Shown: positions 50,001-57,887 of the stretch, in pieces
Numbering within the stretch: position 1 is the first letter of the stretch
Layout: each line of letters begins with the position of its first letter
Program-made: the position numbers and the translations under genes
NCBI GenBank assembly: GCA_009846005.1
Contig: VXYL01000056.1
Coordinates: 1-64,000 of the forward strand
DNA: 64,000 bases
Reading direction: 5' to 3'
Source of the DNA: Gammaproteobacteria bacterium
GTDB taxonomy: Bacteria > Pseudomonadota > Gammaproteobacteria > Pseudomonadales > Azotimanducaceae
Notes under the pieces: generated by a model
The model's database searches: none
What the model saw: only the letters and a program-made list of their open reading frames with translations
What the model was told of the DNA's origin: nothing

Positions 50001-52892
50001 CCAAGCCGTGGTCTCCGGATTCGAGCCATCGTTCACGACCACCAACCGATAGTCGATCGCTGTTCTCGACAACACCGATGCCAGGCAACGTTGCACGTCC
50101 GGCAGCGCGTCATGGACGCAGACGACGATATCGACGCTAGCGACCGGCAAACGCGGCCGAACGGAACGACGCGTTGGGGGAAGCAATCTGCTCGGTGCCT
50201 TAGCGGTCACGAACTTGGTGCCATCACCCGTGGGCGCCGCATCAGGTGGCATGCCAGCCGAGGATCCGCCTGCGCCTATGACCGTCTGATCGTCGTCCGG
50301 GGGCAGAGGAATGACAGGTCGCTTCGCCATGTCCGCGTAGGTACCTGAGCGGTAGCGCTTTACCAAGGCAGCTGCGGAGTCGGCCGCGGTTGCCGGCGCC
50401 TTGCCACGCGTGACCCGGTAAAGCGACGCAACCAGGAAACTCCCTACGCGCCATCGCCACGACCGCACCATGCCTTCGAATATCGAAGCCAATGCGTCAA
50501 CGTGTACCGACATCCCCTCGATCTGCCGTGCCCGCCGCCTCAGTTCCAAGGCCCTTTCAAGCAGCTGCACTGTCATTTCAGCATGTCGATGCGGTTCGGA
50601 ATCAAGCAACTCATCAATCGACGGCGCGGTCGTTGGCACAAGTTCGACGAGCCTTCGGGGAATGTCATCCCGCGAGGTCGCAAAACCTCCTATGAGGATT
50701 GCCTTCGCTTCGTATTCGGCATTAGCTATGGACAACTGGTTCCCAATATCCCTTGGGATCCCGCGGAAGGACAAGAAGTACAACCCAGACACAATCGCAC
50801 GGCCTAATCGCCACCTACGCGAGTCGAGGAGACTCGCCACGTCCGACCCCAGCCCTGAGATGATCTCGACTAGCTCCGACGCCGCGTGCCTGCGGTGATC
50901 CAGTTCCCGGTCCCAGAGTACTACGGTGGCTCTCACACGCGACCTGCGACCCGATACTTCGTCGAACAACCGACGGAGCTGTCCCGCCTCGTGAGCGTGG
51001 TCTTTTTCAAGCTGGAGGAGCTTGTTGTCGGCGCTCGACTTGGCGTCCTCTAGTTCCTGGGCGTTGTCAACGGCACGAGCATGGGATTGTTCAAGAGCTG
51101 CCCTTCTCTCCTCGAGCTGGGCGTTAGCCTCTTTAAGTAGCGACCGCTCCAGGCGGAGATTGTCGGCCTCCTCATTCAAGGCCATGTTTGCCTGCTCGCG
51201 TGCCGCAACGTCCTTGTGCAGCGCCGCGTTGTCATCCGCCAGAGCCTCCGCCTCTCTCGTTCGCGCAGCAAGGTCCTCCTTCAGCGCGTCGTTACTAGCC
51301 GTCAGGGCTCCCGACTCCTGAGTGCGCACGGCAAGATCCTTCGCCAGCGCCGCGTTGCTAGCCGTCAGGGCTCCCGATTCCCGAGTGCGCACGGCAAGTT
51401 CCCGCTCCAGCGCAGCGTTGCTAGCTGCCAAGGCTTCGGACTCCCGGATGCGCGACGCAAGGCCCTCCTCCAGCGCCGCATTGCTAGCAGCCAGGGCTCC
51501 CGACTCGCGAGTGCGGTTAGCAATATCCTTCTCCAGCGCCGCATTGTCTTCCGCTAGGATTTCCGAGTCTCTCGTTCGCGCGGCAAGCTTCTCGCGCACT
51601 GCGCCGAGGTCTTCCCGCAGCGCTACAGCAGTCTCATCTGCAGTCGTCAGTGCATCCTGCAATTCAGCATTTGCCTTCTCCAAGTCCGATCGTTCGTGTT
51701 TCAGGCGAGAGACAGTCTGTTCTAGATTCCTATTGGCCTGCTGCAGCAATGCCCGCGCTTTTCCTAACTGTGCATTCAGATCCCCTAGCGCAGAACGTTC
51801 ATCCTCCAACCTTGACGTAGTCATGCTCTCAAGTTCGAGCCGGAAGGCCAGGTCATCAGCCCTCTGCACGCTTCCGGCAAGGGACGTCCGTACCTCAATT
51901 TCGGCCTGTCGGAGCCGTCTTGCTTCTCTTTCCGTCGCACTGAGCCGTTGCGATGTCTGTTTCATCAGCGAACGGGCGTGTTCAAGCTCCAAATCCCTCA
52001 GCTTGAGTGGTACTGCAGAGCCCTCGGGGACACGCTGTCGACGAGCTGCACGTGCAACTTCGATACGCCGGTCAACGTCAACCGACCTCTCGTAGTCCAT
52101 CAGCGTCTCGATACTAGACTGAGACAACTCGGGTGGCGAGAATTCCTCCAACGCTTCCTTGTCACCTTTCAGAGTCTCATACAGCGATAGTTGAGGCGCA
52201 GTTGCAACAGACCGCAAGGATCGCTCCGTCTTGCGGTGCCGATAGAGCCTGTCATCGATAAAATGATTGAGTTCGTCACGCGAAGGAATACGCAATTCGT
52301 ACCCGCCTTGCTGACTCAGCGCTGAGGAAATCCTGTCGACCACCGTCGACGCGTCTCGCATTAAGTCCTCGTACGAAACAAAAATCCGTCGGAGTCCTGC
52401 CGAGGCACTGAGCGCATGCAAACTATAGATTTCCCAGAGTGCCAGTCCCGCATTTATCGGAATGTTGTTGCGTGCCTCAAGCGAATGGGCAATCTCGAGA
52501 GGATTGCGCAGCACATGAATGCAGAACGGGTTTTCAAGCGACTCGCGCCAGATTGGGAATAGGACACATAGTCGTGGCTCCTTGATGAACCAAGGTCTAT
52601 GAGCATCCATGTTGAGGACGATATCTCCGGCTGCGGAGACAAAGCCTGAGTGGGTATCTCTTGAGACCTCGTCTAGCCTAAAGTTCGTTACACAATCCCA
52701 GTCGCAACGAGAGTTGAACAAAATGTGGTCATTCAGGTCGCGGACATCCCGTCGTTCCCAAAAGCCCTTTACGTTTTCGTCACTACGCCCCGTACCGACG
52801 TGCTCCCCGCCGAAATACACGCCCATGAGGTTCAGAATCCTAGCAAGGGCCGACGTGCCGGACCGGTGCATCCCCAGTACGAATATCTGCAT
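47097..52892 (-). CDS. Giant sulfotransferase-coiled coil-glycosyltransferase protein
   Basis: From the ATG at 52892 the product has about 1,931 residues. Residues 1-225 are a sulfotransferase: a PAPS 5'-loop FVLGMHRSGTSALAR, then IKEPRLCVLFP and VLRNPLEIAHSL. About 290-650 is a coiled coil, with six 21-residue repeats at about 434-561. Two WRLGR/WRVGS motifs follow. About 917-1170 is a GT2 domain (VDIVVCVHDALPDVQRCLASV, LLNSDT, GYGEENDYCIRARKAG). About 1217-1574 is GT-B-like (QAFGRSGLEAMACGCATVLPARGGVDE). About 1596-1931 is a weaker third GT-B-like unit. An ATG at 52934 is also possible. It could sulfate and build a surface glycan, with the coil acting as a length or scaffold element. Confidence 0.88.
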   Translation of the reverse strand: MQIFVLGMHRSGTSALARILNLMGVYFGGEHVGTGRSDENVKGFWERRDVRDLNDHILFNSRCDWDCVTNFRLDEVSRDTHSGFVSAAGDIVLNMDAHRPWFIKEPRLCVLFPIWRESLENPFCIHVLRNPLEIAHSLEARNNIPINAGLALWEIYSLHALSASAGLRRIFVSYEDLMRDASTVVDRISSALSQQGGYELRIPSRDELNHFIDDRLYRHRKTERSLRSVATAPQLSLYETLKGDKEALEEFSPPELSQSSIETLMDYERSVDVDRRIEVARAARRQRVPEGSAVPLKLRDLELEHARSLMKQTSQRLSATEREARRLRQAEIEVRTSLAGSVQRADDLAFRLELESMTTSRLEDERSALGDLNAQLGKARALLQQANRNLEQTVSRLKHERSDLEKANAELQDALTTADETAVALREDLGAVREKLAARTRDSEILAEDNAALEKDIANRTRESGALAASNAALEEGLASRIRESEALAASNAALERELAVRTRESGALTASNAALAKDLAVRTQESGALTASNDALKEDLAARTREAEALADDNAALHKDVAAREQANMALNEEADNLRLERSLLKEANAQLEERRAALEQSHARAVDNAQELEDAKSSADNKLLQLEKDHAHEAGQLRRLFDEVSGRRSRVRATVVLWDRELDHRRHAASELVEIISGLGSDVASLLDSRRWRLGRAIVSGLYFLSFRGIPRDIGNQLSIANAEYEAKAILIGGFATSRDDIPRRLVELVPTTAPSIDELLDSEPHRHAEMTVQLLERALELRRRARQIEGMSVHVDALASIFEGMVRSWRWRVGSFLVASLYRVTRGKAPATAADSAAALVKRYRSGTYADMAKRPVIPLPPDDDQTVIGAGGSSAGMPPDAAPTGDGTKFVTAKAPSRLLPPTRRSVRPRLPVASVDIVVCVHDALPDVQRCLASVLSRTAIDYRLVVVNDGSNPETTAWLRRLSERHAAIQLIETEGPLGYTRAANRGLRASGAANVVLLNSDTIVPRLWVESMLECLRIEDRVGIVGPLSNAASWQSIPERFDDGGGWAVNDLPTGYNVDEYSELVHQISDRAFPRVAFLNGFCLLIRREVIEAIGYLDEDAFPRGYGEENDYCIRARKAGFRLAIADHCFVYHAKSRSFGNKTRDRLAEDGRTQLTRKHGSEVIERGTRNLKENPDLARIRSTVKSHLARGHPERVADAGHDPTNGSKHDMRVLFVLPVRGGSGGANSVVQEVAGMRTLGVDARVAVEARHAQSMHRFYADVLDADSRIVFESGEDLVSIGARFDVIVATLWSTPALIAPIAERWPEKAYIYYVQDYEPWFFPYDQDSRTLAFDSYTRVPNMALMAKTDWICRTVRERHGVEVFRVTPSLDHSVFFPAVRAAADAVTLAAMIRPSTPRRAPIRTLRVLRDLALRFEGLRILLFGCETHTLEALARRTEPSLTLDFAFENRGILKRREVADLLRESDIFLDLSDYQAFGRSGLEAMACGCATVLPARGGVDEYAVDGENAFLVDTSSFTEMTSTVARIVSDQSLREDIRQRSLETAARYSVNRASLSELSIFRWVWTVPGNNKFRGDAYRRGIDPPAQAQRTTIAVYTGFDGLDGVADDATQQRVLRPLRYSALKNAVSVVEVQSPAAICRSVPDVCVVHNALQATIAQAEEVVAACRETGAILVYSCDRQAERAFRGRTSTAATVLAQSASRVVASTESVGESLVDSGRPVRILPAALDETIWLTRSVLGEGARTDRDRNGRLQVLFIGTESELNTLLPALQEVNKDGRRVEVAAFGDFSSELPACVERMCRREQSYDDFVAGLRARNHWDAAVLPVNEASVDADVRFLAFAALRLAIVCSRRGDHTRFARHTENSLMVPNTQRGWRNGLSQLVVDSELIERLRDQALYDAENKHSLRRCWTNFRQAYVHSDVV
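51200..51590 (-). repeat. 63-bp tandem repeats in the giant gene
   Basis: Six imperfect copies of a 63-base unit encode 21 residues each, of the form LAxRTRESxALAxSNAAL plus three residues. This equals three heptads, so the register of the coiled coil is kept. The copies differ by a few residues and are therefore not very recent. Confidence 0.85.
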
Positions 52893-53357
52893 ATGTCTCG
52901 ACTGTCTTGCTCGGGGTTGAGCCAACTGCAACAAATTAATCCGATCTCATCGAGCGACTGCGCCTTCCACGACGACAACCGCCCTATTGGCCAAGCCTAC
53001 CACGAAGGCCGTAGGCTGTTGATCAAGCGCACATGGCGTCAGAAACATGCCAACGACCGCACCCAACGATGAGCCGGTTCTCGAGAGATCGTTCGGACCC
53101 CGACCATCCCGGCCGGCCACGGCAGCGAGGAGGCGGTGGTTGGTTCCGTTCCCTCCAATTCGCTGCCATGGACACGCGACGCCGGACGACCTGAAGCCGC
53201 AACTACGGAGCCACACGAACCGAACACCGGCCACCGCACGACTCGCTCTCGACGATGCCAACGGCTTCGGCACAACCGCTTTTTTCCTTTGACGACCGTC
53301 GAGTAAGCGTGCCACTCTACGAAATGCCGCTACGTCCTGTGCGGCCGCTTGGCCTGA
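52893..53357. other. Intergenic stretch between the giant gene and the beta-helix gene
   Basis: These 465 bases separate the start of the giant gene (minus strand) from the beta-helix frame (plus strand). Short open frames are present on both strands but show no known motif or convincing ribosome-binding site. The stretch must hold the promoter of the giant gene, yet no clear -35/-10 pair could be chosen. Part of an earlier gene could be lost here, as the beta-helix frame seems cut at its 5' side. Confidence 0.4.
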
Positions 53358-53407
53358 GGAGGGAGTCCCGTTGAGCTCCCCACGTCGCCCGAACTGGCCA
53401 CCCAACT

Positions 53408-53454
53408 AGGAGGATTCGCGAATGAGGTTAGTCCTGATCTTGAGGATGCACTAG
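53408..53454 (+). promoter_or_regulatory. Strong ribosome-binding site with a ten-codon frame, out of frame with the beta-helix gene
   Basis: AGGAGG at 53408-53413 is followed after 8 bases by an ATG at 53422. This frame reads MRLVLILRMH and stops at TAG (53452-53454). It is one base out of frame with the beta-helix reading frame, which runs through the same bases. It may be a short leader peptide, a frameshifted start of the beta-helix gene, or chance. Confidence 0.4.
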
Positions 53455-53489
53455 ATGACCTAGAAACTGAAGGAGGGGGTGTCATTTAC

Positions 53490-54587
53490 GTGCCGGCCGG
53501 AGCATACGATCTTAGTGATAGTGAGGGTACTACCGGGACGGATGATCAAATACTCGTATGGACGGGCAGCAACATAGCCCTCATAGGAGAAGGACGAGAC
53601 GCGACGATTCTTCGGGTCAAACAAAGCGGTGGGGCCGTCGGTGATGACGGCCACATTCTTCAGATCTCTGGAGCGGACCACGTGACCGTGTCCGGAATCA
53701 CGTTCAAAGCTAGAGCTGGCCAGACAAAGGGGCACGGCATACGTCTCTCAAACGTCGACGAGTCGCTCTTTGAAGCGCTTACGTTCGAAGGAGAGTTCGG
53801 GTACGGAATCGCCTTCCGATGCCTCCAAGGCGCCCGCTGTACTACGAACGGGCGAATCACATACACCGTTTTCAGAGACCTCATCTTCGATGGTTCGAAG
53901 TATGACGCCATAGACATGAAAAGCGACAACACCACTAATCGCGGCGTCATGATTTCCAATGTCATTGTCAAGAGCTTCGGTGTTGACGCGACTTCCAGCC
54001 AAGACGCTGCTGCGATTGATATCCGAGGAAAGGTCATCGCAAACAACCTCTTCATCGACCGTGTCAACGACCACACGACCGGCATTCGATTTCGAGCCAC
54101 GGGAGGCACCCACAGTTCAACAGGAGGCCACAAGTCGATCGTGTCAGGTTTCATCATTGAAGGTGGAAGTTCCTGTACGGCTGATACTTGTGTAGGCGCT
54201 AAGATCAACGCTAACGACGTGAAACTTGCAAACGGGTATACGGAAGACGTCAATATCGGCGTACACGTCAGTGACAAGAACGCCCTGATCTCGAATGTTG
54301 TCGTCCGCAATGCCGACACGGTGGGTTTTCGGCTAACCAATGGAGCCAAGTCCGCGCGTCTCGTCAATGTCGAAGCGATTGGCGGTGGGGTAGGATTCCA
54401 AGTCGAGGATCGACGAGTCTCTGTCCTCAACTGCCTTGCGGAGAGCAATACGACAGGCGTCAAACTCACTGCAGCGGCGACGGATTTCAAGATCGTAAGC
54501 TGTGTTCTTGACGGAAATACGACCCAGAAATCTGTACCCAGCCCTTCGCCGTCTGGTCTAGAAGAATTCGGCACGGTGAATTGGTAG
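53490..54587 (+). CDS. Right-handed beta-helix (pectate-lyase-like) protein, 5' end unclear
   Basis: From the GTG at 53490 the product has 365 residues built of short beta-strand coils (IALIGEGRDATILRV, VTVSGITFKARAGQTKGHGIRLSNV, GVMISNVIVKSFG and others), the pattern of Pectate_lyase_3-type folds that often act on or in polysaccharides. AAGGAGGGGG lies upstream of the GTG. Family-like sequence (ALDDLETEGGGVIYVPAGAYDL) continues upstream of it back to about 53391 with no ATG, GTG or TTG in frame, so the 5' end may be truncated or frameshifted. No signal peptide is seen. Base composition is lower in GC than that of the housekeeping genes. Confidence 0.65.
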   Translation: MPAGAYDLSDSEGTTGTDDQILVWTGSNIALIGEGRDATILRVKQSGGAVGDDGHILQISGADHVTVSGITFKARAGQTKGHGIRLSNVDESLFEALTFEGEFGYGIAFRCLQGARCTTNGRITYTVFRDLIFDGSKYDAIDMKSDNTTNRGVMISNVIVKSFGVDATSSQDAAAIDIRGKVIANNLFIDRVNDHTTGIRFRATGGTHSSTGGHKSIVSGFIIEGGSSCTADTCVGAKINANDVKLANGYTEDVNIGVHVSDKNALISNVVVRNADTVGFRLTNGAKSARLVNVEAIGGGVGFQVEDRRVSVLNCLAESNTTGVKLTAAATDFKIVSCVLDGNTTQKSVPSPSPSGLEEFGTVNW

Positions 54588-55429
54588 AATTAAACCCCGC
54601 TAGGGGCGCTCGCCGGTGGCAATCTGGACTGGCCGTTTCTGCCCCTGACGCATTGACGGCCGACACGGTGGAGAGGAACGACACAAAGAGTGTCGCTGGG
54701 GATCCGCAAAAGAGTTCCCGAACACCTGCGGAGGAGCCGACTGAGTCGGGACTTGCCTGGTACGATTTTGTAGACATCGGTTCTTTCGGTGGCAGTTCGA
54801 TTGACTTTGCCATGCGTACTTTGGGTGGCAAGCATGGATTGGGGGTCGAGGTCAATGCCACGCATGTCGAACGGATGCGGCAACGCGGCTACGATTGCCT
54901 ACAAGGCGACATTACGAAGATGACCCTGCCACCCGACTCGGTTCGGTTCGTGGTTATGAGTCACGTTCTCGAACACATGGCCTTGCACGCCGTGTACAAG
55001 ACGATCGAATGTGCGCAGCGAATCGCGACTGACTTCATCTATATTCGGGGGCCCTACTTCGATGCGGACGCGTTCTTGCGACGCCATAGCCTCAAGTTCT
55101 TCTGGTCGGATTGGCATGGGCACACATGCCACTTGACGACTTCACTCCTTCGTTCCGTGCTGACCCGTTTGCAGCTCAGCGAATTCACCGTCTTGGGAAG
55201 GACGCCGGTCGACAATTCGCTGGACGACTCGATTCATCCCCTCGATTCGCCCCCCGACCAGCACGCATACAGCCCGGAAGAACATCCGCCCAAGCGTTCG
55301 ATAAGGTTCGCGCCGTCCCTGTATCGAGAGATGATCTGTCTTGTTCGCCTACGAGACCTTCCCGACTGGCATGACATCCTTCGCGTTCACCGCGATTGCG
55401 AGACCATTGGTGGCACATTGCCGGTCTGA
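54581..55429 (+). CDS. Class I SAM-dependent methyltransferase
   Basis: The product of up to 282 residues has a methyltransferase core starting at about residue 60: DIGSFGGSSIDFAMRTLGGKHGLGVEVN (SAM loop), CLQGDITKMTLPPDSVRFVVMSHVLEHM and a family-like aromatic region. The N-terminal 55 residues look unstructured. The TTG at 54581 overlaps the beta-helix stop, and a GTG near 54669 is an alternative start. The substrate is unknown; position suggests a glycan or its carrier. It is convergent with rmlD, with 4 bases between the stops. Confidence 0.75.
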   Translation: MVELNPARGARRWQSGLAVSAPDALTADTVERNDTKSVAGDPQKSSRTPAEEPTESGLAWYDFVDIGSFGGSSIDFAMRTLGGKHGLGVEVNATHVERMRQRGYDCLQGDITKMTLPPDSVRFVVMSHVLEHMALHAVYKTIECAQRIATDFIYIRGPYFDADAFLRRHSLKFFWSDWHGHTCHLTTSLLRSVLTRLQLSEFTVLGRTPVDNSLDDSIHPLDSPPDQHAYSPEEHPPKRSIRFAPSLYREMICLVRLRDLPDWHDILRVHRDCETIGGTLPV

Positions 55430-55433
55430 ACTG

Positions 55434-56360
55434 TCACCGCGTTGTCCTTGGCCTTGCGGCGACACCACGCGATGCTCCCGCGACGCTGGAACGACCTAGC
55501 TCGCCGAGGTACGCGAACAGACCAGGCTGCCACGATGACGGCACGAGCCGCATTGCGGTGTTCAATCGGTCGGCGCACAGACGTGAGTTGAGCGGCCGTT
55601 GGGCTTTTGTTGGCCTCTCAATCGAGGCGACGCCACGCACGACGGGCTGCGATGCTAGGAGCCCTTCAACACTCGCCGCTGCGACGATTTCGCGCGCAAA
55701 CTCACACCAAGACACCGTGGGTGTCATCGCGAAGTGGTACGTCCCCCAGCCGCCTCGCCCCGATAGTTGCCTGGCAAGCTCGTTCACCGTGTCGACGATT
55801 GCCACTGCCGGGGACGGTGCGCCGATCTGATCGTCCACCACCGTCAGTTCATCCCGTTCCCGGGCAAGCCGCAGGATCGTGTCAACGAAGCTGCGGCCGA
55901 TCCGCCCGAACACCCAACTGACGCGCAGGATCAGGTGCCGGTCCGTAGCCGCACGTAGCCGGTTCTCGCCCTCGAGCTTGGACGCGCCGTAGACGTTCAA
56001 CGGGTTCGGGGTGTCGTCCTCGACATAGGCGCCGTCCTTGGTACCGTCGAAGACGTAGTCCGTGGAGAAATGGATCACGCCAATGCCGCGGGCGTCGCAC
56101 GCCTCGCCGAGCCAACCCACAGCATCGGCATTGACGCGGTAGGCGAGGTCCGGTTCGTCCTCCGCCCGATCCACGGCCGTGTAGGCGGCGCAGTTGACGA
56201 GCATGTCGGGCTCGTACTCGTCCAAACGTCGTGCAATCGCGTCCCGATCGGTGATATCCAGATCGCGTCGGGCGAGCCCGGCGACCCGAAACTCGGCGTC
56301 GGCCAAGCGGACCATCTCGGAGCCGACTTGGCCGTCGGCGCCGGTGACGAGGATCTTCAT
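55434..56360 (-). CDS. rmlD: dTDP-4-dehydrorhamnose reductase
   Basis: RmlD completes dTDP-L-rhamnose synthesis using NAD(P)H. The 308-residue protein has the Rossmann start ILVTGADGQVGSEMVRL, NCAAYTAVDRAEDEP, the STDYVFDGTK segment and the YGASK catalytic pair. The ATG at 56360 overlaps the rmlC stop by 4 bases; the open frame upstream is not RmlD-like. rmlD, rmlC and rmlA form one operon on the minus strand. Confidence 0.95.
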   Translation of the reverse strand: MKILVTGADGQVGSEMVRLADAEFRVAGLARRDLDITDRDAIARRLDEYEPDMLVNCAAYTAVDRAEDEPDLAYRVNADAVGWLGEACDARGIGVIHFSTDYVFDGTKDGAYVEDDTPNPLNVYGASKLEGENRLRAATDRHLILRVSWVFGRIGRSFVDTILRLARERDELTVVDDQIGAPSPAVAIVDTVNELARQLSGRGGWGTYHFAMTPTVSWCEFAREIVAAASVEGLLASQPVVRGVASIERPTKAQRPLNSRLCADRLNTAMRLVPSSWQPGLFAYLGELGRSSVAGASRGVAARPRTTR

Positions 56361-56929
56361 CGCGCCAGAACCCCCCCGGGTGCCGGGTCGTTCCCTGCCA
56401 GGTACTCGTCCAGCGACGGGTTGCGCGCATCGGCGGCGGAAACGATCGGGTCGGCCACCGGCCAGGGGATGGCGATGGACGGGTCGTTCCAGAGCACGCC
56501 GCGGGAGTCGTCGCGACGGTAGTGGGACGTGCACTTGTACTCGAAATCCGCGACCTCGGAGAGGACGCAGAATCCGTGGGCATAGCCCGGGGGTATGAAC
56601 AACTGGACGTGGTCCGCGTCGTCGAGGATGACGCCAACGTGCTGGCGGAACGTCGACGATGCCGGGTCGATGTCCACGGCGACGTCGAAGACGCGGCCCC
56701 GGGACACCCGCACGAGCTTGCCCTGGGGTTCGCGCTCCTGGAAATGCAGGCCGCGCAGCACGCCGCGCCGGGACCGCGAATGATTGTCCTGCACGAAGTC
56801 GTAGCCAAGGGCGCGAAACCCGTCGTAGCGCTCCTTGCTGTACGTCTCGAGCAGGAACCCGCGATCATCTTCGAACACGTCCGGACGGACGACGACCACT
56901 CCAGGCAGAATCGTCTCTTCCACGCGCAT
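56357..56929 (-). CDS. rmlC: dTDP-4-dehydrorhamnose 3,5-epimerase
   Basis: RmlC epimerises C3 and C5 of the dTDP-4-keto sugar. The 190-residue cupin has the family motifs DDRGFLLETYS, FVQDNHSRSRRGVLRGLHFQ (with the catalytic histidine), PPGYAHGFCVLSE and a YKCTSHY segment. It overlaps rmlD by 4 bases and lies 5 bases after rmlA. Confidence 0.96.
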   Translation of the reverse strand: MRVEETILPGVVVVRPDVFEDDRGFLLETYSKERYDGFRALGYDFVQDNHSRSRRGVLRGLHFQEREPQGKLVRVSRGRVFDVAVDIDPASSTFRQHVGVILDDADHVQLFIPPGYAHGFCVLSEVADFEYKCTSHYRRDDSRGVLWNDPSIAIPWPVADPIVSAADARNPSLDEYLAGNDPAPGGVLAR

Positions 56930-56934
56930 GGATG

Positions 56935-57825
56935 CTACCGTTCGGCCGCCATCGCGAGTTCGCGAAGGTAGTCGCCGTAGTCCCGCGCCGCCAGCGAGTC
57001 CGCGAGTGCGACCAGACCTTCATCCGATATCCAGCCCATCCGCCAGGCCACCTCCTCGGGACAGGCGATCTTGAATCCCTGTCGGCGTTCGATGGTCTGT
57101 ACGAACAGGCTGGCCTCTAAGAGCGACTCCGGCGTTCCCGTGTCCAGCCACGCCATACCGCGACCAAACTGCACGACATCGAGGCGACCGCGGTCGAGGT
57201 AGACGCGGTTCAGGTCCGTGATCTCGAGTTCGCCACGCGCCGACGGGCGCAAGGACTCGGCGACGGAGACCACCTCGTTGTCGTAGACGTAGAGGCCGGT
57301 TACGGCCAGGTTCGATTTCGCCTCGGCAGGTTTCTCTTCGAGACCCACCGGCCGCCCTGCCGCGTCGACTTCGAGAACGCCGAACCGCCGGGGATCCTTG
57401 ACGGGATAGGTGAACACGGTCGCGCCGCGGTTGTCGCGGATGGCCCGCTGGGACAGGCGGGACAGTTCGCTGCCGAAGAAGATATTGTCGCCGAGAATCA
57501 GCGCAACGGGATCGTCGCCAATGAAGTCGCGGCCCACGATGAAGGCGTGCGCAAGGCCGTGGGGCTCATCCTGCACGGTGTAGGACAGTCGCATTCCCCA
57601 TTGCGAACCGTCGCCGAGCAGATCGTTGAGCCGCGGCGTGTCCTTCGGCGTCGACACGATCAGGATGTCGCGAATGCCGCCGAGCATGAGCGTGGTCAGC
57701 GGGTAGTAGACCATCGGTTTGTCGTAGACCGGCAGAAGCTGCTTGGAGACGGCGAGCGTGACGGGGTGAAGCCTGAGATTGCGACCGCCGGCGAGGACGA
57801 TGCCTTTGGTTGCGGGGGCATTCAT
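56935..57825 (-). CDS. rmlA: Glucose-1-phosphate thymidylyltransferase
   Basis: RmlA makes dTDP-glucose from dTTP and glucose-1-phosphate. The 296-residue protein is full length with AVSKQLLPVYDKPMVYYPLTTLMLGGIRD, LILGDNIFFG and EITDLNRVYLDRGRL. The N-terminal signature, usually GGSGTRL, reads AGGRNLRLHP: the Gly-Thr pair is Asn-Leu while the following Arg and the Lys of SKQLLP are kept. The ATG at 57825 begins MNAPATKGIVLAGG. It is divergent from mnmC, with 62 bases between. Whether the changed loop still binds dTTP well is not known. Confidence 0.92.
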   Translation of the reverse strand: MNAPATKGIVLAGGRNLRLHPVTLAVSKQLLPVYDKPMVYYPLTTLMLGGIRDILIVSTPKDTPRLNDLLGDGSQWGMRLSYTVQDEPHGLAHAFIVGRDFIGDDPVALILGDNIFFGSELSRLSQRAIRDNRGATVFTYPVKDPRRFGVLEVDAAGRPVGLEEKPAEAKSNLAVTGLYVYDNEVVSVAESLRPSARGELEITDLNRVYLDRGRLDVVQFGRGMAWLDTGTPESLLEASLFVQTIERRQGFKIACPEEVAWRMGWISDEGLVALADSLAARDYGDYLRELAMAAER

Positions 57826-57887
57826 GTCGGCGACAATAGTAGCCCGCATTTCCCAATGTCGCTTGCGCGAACCACGCCACCGCATCG

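Noticed and set aside
51322-52095. 257-codon serine-rich frame opposite the coiled coil of the giant gene
   Set aside because: Its repeats are only the reverse reading of the 63-base units, and it has no start signal.
52947-53405. 152-codon frame between the giant gene and the beta-helix gene
   Set aside because: It has no family similarity, an unusual composition and no ribosome-binding site.
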